A DNA stretch of 7,528 nt from JBDKGH01 sp039798265. GTDB lineage: Bacteria; Bacteroidota; Bacteroidia; Flavobacteriales_D; Sanyastnellaceae. The stretch spans positions 1-7,528 of the forward strand of contig JBDKGH010000068.1 in assembly GCA_039798265.1 (NCBI GenBank), written 5' to 3'. The position numbers were made by a program, and so were the translations under genes. This document shows, piece after piece, positions 1-6,200 of the stretch; positions within the stretch are counted from its first letter, which is position 1, and every line of letters begins with the position of its first letter. The notes beneath the pieces are model-generated. The model was not told the DNA's origin, searched no databases, and saw nothing but the letters and a program-made list of their open reading frames with translations.

Positions 1-2029
1 AACACTCTGGTACTACCAACATGTTATCTACTGCAGTACCACCAAATAGGTTAGTATTCAACGACTGTTGACACAACAAGCTAGCACCGCTAACTGCAGC
101 TGTACCAGCACCGTTGATACCAGAAGAGTATGAATAAGCAGAGTTGAATGTACCGTTAACACCGGTCATTGAACCATAAACAAATTCAATATTGTTTGAA
201 CCTTCATACAACTTCACTTGGAAGTTCATGTTAGGACCAGGAATGTTGTAACGTTCCATACCCGCCCATTCTATTGTCAACACTTGGCTTCCAGGAGTAC
301 CTTCGAGCTTGTATGACATGTAGTTACGGTTAGCATACACCTGACCAGGAACACACAAGTCGTCCCATAGTGGTGCAATCACGTTGTTACGTGTAGTTGT
401 GTTCGTACCAATCGTGTTGGTGAAGTTACCTGTACCAGTCAACGCAGTTCCCAATGAAATGAAACCATTCATGTTTGCTGCGAATTGAGTATAGTTAGTA
501 CCAAAATAATTGAATGTGAAACCAATGTTCTGAATGGTTGAAGTATTATCGTCACCATCAGTGGCTGTATTTGCGATCCAACCAGTATAGTTCGTACCTG
601 TACCAAAAATTTGGTTGAAAGTAATACCAGTTGTACGTGTTACAGAGTAAGCTGGAGAACATGTACCACCCACCGTACCTGTCAACAATACTGAGTTAGA
701 GTATGAAGGAGAACCAGGAGTGTTAGAACAAGTCGTACGCAAACGGTAGTAGCGGCCAGTGGTAGTGAAAGCTGCAGTAGAATAAGTTACCGTAGTTGCA
801 CCTGTACCCGTAGTCACGTTTGACCATGGATCAGTTCCACCATTGTCATCTGACTCTTCCCATTGGTAGGTGAAGCCAGCACCTGTAGAAGCACCAGTAA
901 CTGTGAAGCTACTTGTAGCACCATTCAAACAAGGAGTAGCGTTACTAACCGAAGCAACAGGAGTGTTCGGTGCACCCGCACAAGCTGCTTGGAAGTTAAA
1001 CGACGTGTAAGTAGAGAAAGTAGTACCAGCGGTACATTCTGCTCTTACATACAACGTGTAGTTAGTCAACGAAGTCAAACCAGAAGCGGTAAAGCTTGTA
1101 GTAGATGAGTTACCTGAGGTGATTACACCAACACCTTGAGCGTTACCTTGAGGAACTACTTCCCAGTTGTATTGGAAAGGAGCACCACATGGGTTTGCGT
1201 TCAAGCTGAATGACACTGATGTTCCAGTGTTAGCCGTTACTGCCAAACCTGAAGGAGCAGCACATGGAGGAAATGCAGTAGCGTTTGGTGTCCAAGTTAA
1301 AGTAGCACCTGAAGTAGGTATTTGACCTGTAGCCACGCGACAATTACTGCTGTTAGCCGTTCCAGCTGCAGTAGGTGACCATGTATTGGTACCAACAGTT
1401 GTATTCACTAAACGATTCAATACATTAGTAGCAAAAACGTTTGAGTTACCGCGAATACCCACTTGAGCAGCAGTAACTGCTGTACCTGAAGCATATGTTC
1501 CGTAAACAATTTGAACAGTACCGGTACAAAGATTCAAACGGATTTGGGTATTAAACGTATCCCCCGTACCGCCTGTGAAACGCTTTAAGTTTTGCCATTG
1601 GAAAACGATTTCGTTTCCAACTTGTTGCCAACGAATCTCAGAGGTTGCATCAATACCATTGGTATCAAATGCCAAACCAGCGATCAAGAATCGGCCTGTA
1701 TTGGCAGTACTCAATGGAGTATAACCAGTTACAGCAGCAGCACCACCTAAAGCAAGGTAAGTGTTAGAGTTAACATAAACTGTGGTAAATACCGTTCCGT
1801 CATACACGAATGCAGATGGAAGCGTTACCGTAAAAGTTCCGTCATCGATACCCGTACCTGACGCAAGCACCGTACCTCCGGTGATTGGTGTGTACGTTCC
1901 CGATGTCTGTGCAAAAGCGTAGTTGCCGACAACTAACGCATTCGCACGCACAGCAAACAACATTGCCAACAAAGGCAATAACCCCAGTTTCAGCCATGTC
2001 GTTCGGCTGAATGAGTAGTTTTTGTTCAT
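1..2029 (-). CDS. Large secreted multidomain surface protein (N-terminal 676 residues; C-terminus beyond left edge)
   Basis: This frame is open from an ATG at 2029-2027 to the left edge, so the C-terminus is missing. Residues 1-31 look like a Sec signal peptide: K3 and R9, then hydrophobic LGLLPLLAMLFAV, with cleavage likely after ANA (31) or AFA (40). A beta-rich domain follows (about 37-248). Next come an FN3-like module (about 256-350, ending in a YTLYVRAEC-type strand) and an Ig-like module (about 351-450, with YQW at 388-390 and YYRLRTTC at 427-434). A second copy of the first domain covers about 460-675 (GFTFNYFG, NGFISLG, IAPLWDDL, IEWAG). Composition is rich in Thr, Gly, Asn and Ser and very poor in lysine. 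Such architecture is usual for Bacteroidota cell-surface or secreted proteins exported by T9SS; the expected sorting domain would be outside the window. No catalytic motif is visible, so adhesion or a structural role is inference. A gap of 370 bases and a terminator separate it from fbaA, so it is probably transcribed separately. Confidence 0.9.
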   Translation of the reverse strand, partial: MNKNYSFSRTTWLKLGLLPLLAMLFAVRANALVVGNYAFAQTSGTYTPITGGTVLASGTGIDDGTFTVTLPSAFVYDGTVFTTVYVNSNTYLALGGAAAVTGYTPLSTANTGRFLIAGLAFDTNGIDATSEIRWQQVGNEIVFQWQNLKRFTGGTGDTFNTQIRLNLCTGTVQIVYGTYASGTAVTAAQVGIRGNSNVFATNVLNRLVNTTVGTNTWSPTAAGTANSSNCRVATGQIPTSGATLTWTPNATAFPPCAAPSGLAVTANTGTSVSFSLNANPCGAPFQYNWEVVPQGNAQGVGVITSGNSSTTSFTASGLTSLTNYTLYVRAECTAGTTFSTYTSFNFQAACAGAPNTPVASVSNATPCLNGATSSFTVTGASTGAGFTYQWEESDDNGGTDPWSNVTTGTGATTVTYSTAAFTTTGRYYRLRTTCSNTPGSPSYSNSVLLTGTVGGTCSPAYSVTRTTGITFNQIFGTGTNYTGWIANTATDGDDNTSTIQNIGFTFNYFGTNYTQFAANMNGFISLGTALTGTGNFTNTIGTNTTTRNNVIAPLWDDLCVPGQVYANRNYMSYKLEGTPGSQVLTIEWAGMERYNIPGPNMNFQVKLYEGSNNIEFVYGSMTGVNGTFNSAYSYSSGINGAGTAAVSGASLLCQQSLNTNLFGGTAVDNMLVVPEC

Positions 2030-2095
2030 GAGAAATTGGTTTTTGATAAATACTGATGTTAAGGTTATGCGACTAAAAGGGTTGGTTAAGTGACC

Positions 2096-2121
2096 CAAAA
2101 AGTTAAGCATACGCAATGTTA
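2096..2121 (-). promoter_or_regulatory. Weak Bacteroidota-type promoter candidates for the surface-protein gene
   Basis: Two near matches to the -7 element TAnnTTTG are read on the minus strand: TAACATTG (2121 to 2114) and TAACTTTT (2105 to 2098), each 7 of 8 positions. Neither has a clear TTG about 20 bases upstream; the second has only TTTTCG at 2130-2125, with a 19-base spacer. Either would give a 5' leader of roughly 60-80 bases. These are positional candidates only. Confidence 0.25.
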
Positions 2122-2123
2122 TG

Positions 2124-2139
2124 ACGAAAATTCTTTCGT
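2124..2139. repeat. Short inverted repeat ACGAAA-4-TTTCGT upstream of the surface-protein gene
   Basis: ACGAAA at 2124-2129 and TTTCGT at 2134-2139 form a perfect 6-bp inverted repeat around ATTC. It overlaps the expected -33 zone of the downstream promoter candidate, so an operator is possible. A repeat this short can also arise by chance in AT-rich DNA. Confidence 0.3.
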
Positions 2140-2297
2140 TGGTGGCCTAATTGAGAAAAAAAACTTGCCGTACAAGACAATAAGACTGCTTTTTTGAGTT
2201 CCATCGCCCCTAACAAGCCTTATCATTACTGATTTCCAGCGAGGTAAAGAATTAACAATTTCATTCCTTGTTGATAATTCCAGCGTAAAAAAGGTTT

Positions 2298-2327
2298 AGG
2301 AATCCCATAAATAGGGTTCTTTTTTTT
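2298..2327 (+). terminator. Terminator-like hairpin with T8 tract, plus-strand orientation
   Basis: Arms 2298-2306 and 2314-2321 pair over eight base pairs, including one G-U pair and one bulged T at 2303, around the loop ATAAATA. Eight T (2320-2327) follow directly on the plus strand. On the minus strand the hairpin is followed only after five bases by a run of six T, so it could be a weak backup terminator for fbaA readthrough. No plus-strand gene precedes it, so a role in stopping antisense transcription towards fbaA is inference. Confidence 0.45.
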
Positions 2328-2348
2328 CCCAAAACACTTGAAATGCAC

Positions 2349-2380
2349 AAAAAAAAGGGCTACCCCATCGAGTAGCCCTT
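2349..2380 (-). terminator. Rho-independent terminator of fbaA
   Basis: A perfect 9-bp stem, AAGGGCTAC (2355-2363) with GTAGCCCTT (2372-2380), encloses an 8-base loop. On the minus strand it is followed by a T run (complement of eight A at 2349-2356). It begins 20 bases after the fbaA stop codon and is oriented to end the whole minus-strand cluster. The plus-strand side has no T tract, so it appears unidirectional. Confidence 0.9.
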
Positions 2381-2399
2381 CCTTCGTATTGTGAACTTC

Positions 2400-3464
2400 T
2401 TATTGGTTGCGATTGACGCAATTGAGGTCCTCAAATGCTTGTTTCAAACGAGAAACAAAGGTCTTCTCCCCTTCTCTCATCCATACACGGGGATCATAAT
2501 ACTTTTTGTTCGGCTTGTCCTCTCCTTCTGGATTGCCTATTTGACCTTGCAAATAAGCCGACTTGCTAGACATATAGTCGCGTATACCTGTTAAGAATGC
2601 GTACTGCATATCGGTGTCAATGTTCATCTTGATAGCGCCGTAGCTGATGGCTTCGCGTATTTCTTCCTGTGTACTTCCGCTACCTCCGTGGAATACGAAA
2701 TGTACTGGCTTACCCGATAAACCAAATTTATTGGCTACAAAGTCTTGAGAGTTTTTCAAAATCTTTGGTTCAAGCTTCACATTGCCGGGTTTATATACAC
2801 CGTGCACATTACCGAATGCCGCAGCAATCGTGAAACGATGCGAAACCGCCTTCAACTGTTCGTAAGCATAAGCCACCTCGTCAGGTTGGGTATATAGCTT
2901 GGAACTGTCCACTCCTGAATTATCCACGCCATCTTCTTCTCCGCCGGTTACGCCTAATTCTATTTCTAGGGTCATGCCCATTTTATCCATGCGTTTGAAG
3001 TACTCTACGCATATTTCCATATTCTCGTGCAATGGCTCTTCACTCAAATCGAGCATATGACTACTGAAAAGAGATTTGCCTGTGCGCTCGAAATGTTTTT
3101 CTCCTGCTGAAAGCATTCCATCCATCCAAGGAAGTAAGTTTTTCGCGCAGTGGTCTGTATGTATAATCACGGGAACGTTGTACGCTTCTGCCACAGCATG
3201 AATGTGCTGCGCTCCACTCACTGACCCAAGTATAGACGCTTCTTGATTGCTGTTGGATAAGCCTTTTCCAGCATAAAAAGCACCACCGCCATTACTGAAC
3301 TGAACGATTACAGGCGAATTCATTTCCCTCGCGGTTTCCAATACAGCGTTCACGCTATTGGTCCCGATCACGTTCACAGCGGGCAACGCATAACCGCGCT
3401 CCACTGCATCGTTAAATACTTCTGTTACTTCATTACCCGTAAGTACTCCTGGACGAAATTTCAT
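2400..3464 (-). CDS. fbaA: Class II (zinc) fructose-1,6-bisphosphate aldolase
   Basis: This 354-residue cytoplasmic enzyme reversibly cleaves fructose-1,6-bisphosphate to dihydroxyacetone phosphate and glyceraldehyde-3-phosphate in glycolysis and gluconeogenesis. It is a full-length class IIA aldolase, similar in size to E. coli FbaA (359). The family motifs are all present: HTDHCAKN at 102-109 with catalytic D104 and zinc ligand H105, IELGVTGGEEDGVDN around 168-182 with E169, E176 and E177, GNVHGVY with zinc ligand H221, FHGGSGS with zinc ligand H259, and NIDTDMQYA at 281-289. All key positions sit a constant five residues below E. coli numbering, which supports the start and intactness. The start ATG follows the upstream lipoprotein stop after 9 bases with no Shine-Dalgarno, suggesting cotranscription. 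It is the last gene before a strong terminator. A glycolytic gene at the end of this mixed cluster may need its own promoter, but I saw no good one. Confidence 0.97.
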   Translation of the reverse strand: MKFRPGVLTGNEVTEVFNDAVERGYALPAVNVIGTNSVNAVLETAREMNSPVIVQFSNGGGAFYAGKGLSNSNQEASILGSVSGAQHIHAVAEAYNVPVIIHTDHCAKNLLPWMDGMLSAGEKHFERTGKSLFSSHMLDLSEEPLHENMEICVEYFKRMDKMGMTLEIELGVTGGEEDGVDNSGVDSSKLYTQPDEVAYAYEQLKAVSHRFTIAAAFGNVHGVYKPGNVKLEPKILKNSQDFVANKFGLSGKPVHFVFHGGSGSTQEEIREAISYGAIKMNIDTDMQYAFLTGIRDYMSSKSAYLQGQIGNPEGEDKPNKKYYDPRVWMREGEKTFVSRLKQAFEDLNCVNRNQ

Positions 3465-3473
3465 GGTGATATT

Positions 3474-3965
3474 TTAGTTGGTTGCCGTAAAATAAGATTT
3501 CATTGCATTCACAATGGCTTCTTCTGAAGTTACATTGGTATGCCAAAATGGGCCCGCGTTGTGTTTGTAGAAAACAACACCTTGTGCCTCTACACGTTCT
3601 GTTTTATCGAACAGCAACATACGTGTTTGTGAAACATCGATCGAAACTGTTTTTTTGTCCGTGATGTACATGGGTATGCCAATGGTTGAATTTTCCATCA
3701 TTTTGTTGGCCAAATCGACAAAGGCTTTATCGGCTTCTTGCGTCGCTTTGTCTTTGCCTTTTAACTCCGCTGCAGAAAGGTGATAAAACACAATGGCTTC
3801 ACCTTTTACTTGGGTATGATTTTTTTCTTCTTCTACTGAAGGAGCATAGGCTGCCGAATCCTTTACTACTGGAACTTCTGGCTTTGTTTCTTCTTTGGGC
3901 TGATCTCCACAACTTGAGAAAGCGGTAGCGACTATAATTGAGGCGAACCAAATGGTCTTTTTCAT
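3474..3965 (-). CDS. Small lipoprotein of unknown function
   Basis: The 163-residue product begins MKKTIWFASI, followed by a hydrophobic stretch and a lipobox-like AFSSC with the lipidation cysteine at 19. Phe at -3 is non-canonical. After the Cys comes an acidic, Lys/Pro/Glu-rich linker (about 20-55), then a probably globular domain (about 56-160) containing two similar strands, AIVFYH (57-62) and GVVFYKH (129-135). I do not recognise the family. I chose the start at 3965 because it gives a normal-length signal peptide. An in-frame ATG at 4028 would add 21 residues and overlap the alkB stop as ATGA, but would bury the signal peptide. The gene lies 59 bases after the alkB-like gene and 9 bases before fbaA. 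It should be an envelope protein anchored to the inner or outer membrane; a KEE at +6 to +8 after the Cys loosely recalls surface-lipoprotein export signals, which is speculative. Confidence 0.85.
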   Translation of the reverse strand: MKKTIWFASIIVATAFSSCGDQPKEETKPEVPVVKDSAAYAPSVEEEKNHTQVKGEAIVFYHLSAAELKGKDKATQEADKAFVDLANKMMENSTIGIPMYITDKKTVSIDVSQTRMLLFDKTERVEAQGVVFYKHNAGPFWHTNVTSEEAIVNAMKSYFTATN

Positions 3966-4024
3966 GACAAATACTTTTTTTAGAAGCGCAAGGATACGGA
4001 AAAAGCAGGGCATTTTCAAAATAT

Positions 4025-5047
4025 TCACCCGCGCTCAATGCGTCCATCCATCACTCTGAACCACAATGGTGGACACAAGGATAAAAGCATCATGGCTGGA
4101 TATCCTGCTGGAAGCTGCGGTGCTTCATCATGACTGGCTAAAATGGGATAAGGCTTCGCGGCATCAAAATGGTGGTCGCTGTGGCGAGTCAATTCAAACA
4201 AGACCAAACGACCAATCATAAAATCACTATTCCACGAGTGCCACACTTCCACTTCTTCATAGCGGAATTGATTGACCTTTTTTCTACCCAACCCATAGTG
4301 TTCGATGTAATTGACTGTTTCCAACAAAAGAATACCTATGAAGGCTGCCGAAACAAAGGCCAAGGCTTTTTCCCAACCAAAGAAAAAAGCAACACCCACT
4401 ATAAAACCGACTTGTATGCTTTGGTAAACGAACATTTCATTGGTCAACGACCATACGCGAAGTCCTTTGCGCTTGCGTTCTTTGGCCACGATTTCCCAAG
4501 AGGACATCCAGGTGCCCACAATTGTTTTTATCCAAAAACGATAAAGTCCCATTCCCTTCGGTGCGCTGGAAGGATCGTCTGGCGTGCCTACATGTTTGTG
4601 ATGCCCACGGTTGTGTTCGATGAAAAAATGCATGTAAAGCGAACTCAGCAGAAGCAATCGAGCAGCGAACTGATGAAGACGCTGAGGACGATGTCCTAAC
4701 TCATGCGCGACGTTGATTCCAATCACGCCGCATAAAACCCCCATCGAAGCAATATGCCCCCAATCGCTCGATGTTTCAATGCTCGCATTTTTGATAAAAA
4801 CAAAGAGACAAATGAATTGAACGGGAACAGTAATGAAAAGAAAAAAATCGAACCACTTATTGGAGCGTACTTCTTCCACTTCTTCATCTGTGAGGTTGTG
4901 TTTTTTTTCACCCACTAACCAATCCAAAACAGGAATGATACCAAAGGCAAACAAAACGCCTGACCAAGCCCAAACGCCTTCATTCATCAAGGCGAAATAC
5001 ACAACAACGGGCAATGATAAAACAGTTAAGTACTTCAATGCTCGCAT
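4025..5047 (-). CDS. alkB: AlkB-type membrane di-iron hydroxylase (alkane 1-monooxygenase family)
   Basis: This 340-residue integral membrane protein belongs to the AlkB branch of the membrane fatty-acid desaturase/hydroxylase superfamily, which inserts oxygen at terminal carbons of alkanes or alkyl chains using a histidine-bound di-iron centre. The visible His boxes are HELGHR (115-120), EHNRGHHKHVGTPDDP (144-159), the AlkB-typical NYIEHYG (246-252) and RHSDHH (288-293). These give nine candidate iron ligands: H115, H119, H145, H149, H150, H250, H289, H292 and H293. Hydrophobic segments lie near 5-20, 26-44, 66-86, 98-114, 127-143, 207-224 and 228-247. There is no fused rubredoxin domain, and no rubredoxin or rubredoxin reductase gene is in the window, so electron donors must come from elsewhere. 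The box variants (R for K at 120, GTPDDP for the usual ATPxDP) leave the substrate open; n-alkane hydroxylation is the family expectation, not shown here. It follows the TPR lipoprotein gene by 8 bases. Confidence 0.93.
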   Translation of the reverse strand: MRALKYLTVLSLPVVVYFALMNEGVWAWSGVLFAFGIIPVLDWLVGEKKHNLTDEEVEEVRSNKWFDFFLFITVPVQFICLFVFIKNASIETSSDWGHIASMGVLCGVIGINVAHELGHRPQRLHQFAARLLLLSSLYMHFFIEHNRGHHKHVGTPDDPSSAPKGMGLYRFWIKTIVGTWMSSWEIVAKERKRKGLRVWSLTNEMFVYQSIQVGFIVGVAFFFGWEKALAFVSAAFIGILLLETVNYIEHYGLGRKKVNQFRYEEVEVWHSWNSDFMIGRLVLFELTRHSDHHFDAAKPYPILASHDEAPQLPAGYPAMMLLSLCPPLWFRVMDGRIERG

Positions 5048-5055
5048 GGTATTTT

Positions 5056-5610
5056 CTATTTATTGATTTCTTCGATTTTTTTCAAAATCTCTTCATCGCT
5101 TAAGCCCACCCATTGAAGGGCATCTTTCGCTTGCTGCGCATAAGGACTGTTCGGATACAACTCGATTACTTTGTTGTAATACTTGATCGCTTTTTCATCA
5201 TCATGCAATTGAGAATCGTATAAAAAACCGATTAAATAGACGGCCTTATCGCGGTCTTTTGCATTGGGGTAGCCTTCGTGATAATTAGAAAGCAATTCGA
5301 TCGACTTTTGGAATTTTCCTAAACCAGCAGCCACATTAGCAGCTTCGTAGGTATATCGGGGCGATAAAGAATCGTTGTGATAAGCGTTGATATAATCCAC
5401 GTAATGCGCTAATAGATCCGTTGCCACTGTTCGCGGCAAACTATCCTTTGAAGAAGCCATCTCTTCTTCTAAGTCAGCGATTTCTTTTTTCCATGTTTCC
5501 TTTTGTTCTTCGCGACTGATTTCTGCGGGTGTTCTTTTATCCTCATTGCCACAAGCCACGAGCACAAAAGAAAATGCAAATGCGAGTATATACGATTGAG
5601 CTAACTTCAT
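5056..5610 (-). CDS. TPR-repeat lipoprotein
   Basis: The 184-residue product has a lipoprotein signal peptide with a canonical lipobox LVAC and lipidation at Cys20, so it is probably anchored in the envelope facing the periplasm. Residues 30-55 are charged and likely helical (EEQKETWKKEIADLEEE). Residues about 84-168 form two or more tetratricopeptide-like helix pairs, with typical features in AAGLGKFQKSIELLSNY (94-110) and a classic TPR ending KAIKYYNKVIELYPNSPYA (140-158). A charged C-terminal helix follows. TPRs mediate protein-protein contacts; the partner is unknown. The layout resembles small BamD- or YbgF-like TPR lipoproteins of Bacteroidota, but it is shorter than BamD and I do not assign it. 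Its ATG lies one base after the def stop and its stop is 8 bases before the alkB-like gene, so operon membership and translational coupling with def are likely. Confidence 0.92.
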   Translation of the reverse strand: MKLAQSYILAFAFSFVLVACGNEDKRTPAEISREEQKETWKKEIADLEEEMASSKDSLPRTVATDLLAHYVDYINAYHNDSLSPRYTYEAANVAAGLGKFQKSIELLSNYHEGYPNAKDRDKAVYLIGFLYDSQLHDDEKAIKYYNKVIELYPNSPYAQQAKDALQWVGLSDEEILKKIEEINK

Positions 5611-5611
5611 A

Positions 5612-6175
5612 TTACTTTGGAAATTTCATGCGGTAAGCGACGTCAGTTTTTCCTTTGGAAATATCGGTCAGTTTTCCACGAATCAAGGTCTTGCGGAATG
5701 CATTAATTTTTTCGATGAATAGAGTGCCCTCGATGTGATCATACTCATGTTGAACCACACGAGCGGCGAAACCATCTAACTCCTCTTCGTACAAATCCCA
5801 ATTTTCATCATAGTATTCGATGCGCACAATCGGTTTGCGGAATACCTCTTCGCGTATGTTCGGAATAGAAAGACATCCTTCTTCAAAGCCCCACTCCTCT
5901 CCTTCTTCTTCGAAAATAATGGGATTGATAAAAACGCGTTTAAATCCTTCACAATTCGGGTCGCCATCTTCACCTTCGGCAAAGGGAGTGGCATCGATGA
6001 CAAATAAACGGATGGATTTTCCAATTTGAGGAGCTGCCAATCCAACACCATGTGCATTGTACATGGTTTCAAACATATCGGCTATCAGCTTATCCAATTC
6101 AGGATACTCTTGATCAATTTCTTTTGCTTTGCGTTTCAATACGGGATCGCCGTATGCTATTATCGGGAGAATCAT
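5612..6175 (-). CDS. def: Peptide deformylase
   Basis: This 187-residue cytoplasmic metalloenzyme removes the N-formyl group from nascent proteins at the ribosome. All three signature motifs are intact: GVGLAAPQIG (43-52), EGCLSIP (99-105, metal ligand C101) and QHEYDH (142-147, metal ligands H143 and H147, catalytic E144). An acidic insertion at about 64-78 (PFAEGEDGDPNCEG), between the first two motifs, is longer than in E. coli-type enzymes and is the kind of insertion I associate with Bacteroidota deformylases. The start ATG at 6175 has no Shine-Dalgarno. Instead a TACTTTTG promoter-like element ends four bases upstream, so translation may begin on a leaderless or nearly leaderless transcript. 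The next gene starts one base after its stop. Upstream, the ASPIC/UnbV gene ends 25 bases away. In many Flavobacteriia def sits next to ruvX, which is not the case here. Confidence 0.97.
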   Translation of the reverse strand: MILPIIAYGDPVLKRKAKEIDQEYPELDKLIADMFETMYNAHGVGLAAPQIGKSIRLFVIDATPFAEGEDGDPNCEGFKRVFINPIIFEEEGEEWGFEEGCLSIPNIREEVFRKPIVRIEYYDENWDLYEEELDGFAARVVQHEYDHIEGTLFIEKINAFRKTLIRGKLTDISKGKTDVAYRMKFPK

Positions 6176-6179
6176 AGCA

Positions 6180-6187
6180 CAAAAGTA
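6180..6187 (-). promoter_or_regulatory. Candidate -7 promoter element TACTTTTG for def
   Basis: Read on the minus strand, TACTTTTG (6187 to 6180) matches the Bacteroidota -7 consensus TAnnTTTG at every fixed position and lies in the 25-base gap before def. Only four bases separate it from the def ATG, so a usual start site would fall at or within a few bases of the start codon, giving a leaderless message. The -33 region is poor: no TTG lies 19-21 bases upstream, only ATGT near 6210-6207. Confidence 0.5.
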
Positions 6188-6200
6188 GCCAATTCCCTCT

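Larger units (their letters stand above)
2030..2399. other. Gene-free intergenic region between fbaA and the surface-protein gene
   Basis: No credible coding frame is seen on either strand across about 370 bases. The region is AT-rich with several A or T runs. It contains the fbaA terminator at its right end, a second hairpin followed by eight T on the plus strand near 2298-2327, a 6-bp inverted repeat at 2124-2139, and weak promoter candidates for the surface-protein gene. No Shine-Dalgarno-like purine block precedes the ATG at 2029, which fits Bacteroidota. No tRNA or recognisable riboswitch fold was seen by eye. Confidence 0.7.

Noticed and set aside
863..1108. An 81-codon plus-strand open frame inside the surface-protein gene
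   Set aside because: Its Ser/Thr/Arg-rich low-complexity product is what the antisense of Thr/Gly-rich codons gives; the minus frame is open throughout and has domain structure.
1..2029. Frequent GGTAC/GTACC words in the surface-protein gene as possible DNA repeats
   Set aside because: They have no regular period and are explained by repeated Gly-Thr and Val-Pro type codon pairs with strong codon preference.
2391..2594. A 67-codon plus-strand hydrophobic open frame over the end of fbaA
   Set aside because: It lies almost wholly antisense to conserved aldolase sequence and starts between the terminator and the fbaA stop without a promoter.
3487..3514. Possible internal promoter for fbaA (TTG, 17-base spacer, TATTTTAC on the minus strand)
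   Set aside because: The -7 part lacks the terminal TTTG and the spacer is shorter than the usual 19-21 bases; it also lies within the coding region of the preceding lipoprotein.
4017..4023. TATTTTG as a promoter element for the small lipoprotein gene
   Set aside because: It is an incomplete TAnnTTTG match with no -33 element at proper spacing; the nearest TTG is only about 12 bases away.
4169..4699. A 176-codon plus-strand open frame opposite the alkB-like gene
   Set aside because: It is fully antisense to a gene with intact family motifs, has no recognisable domain and no promoter or partner genes; its composition is that of a mirrored membrane-protein gene.
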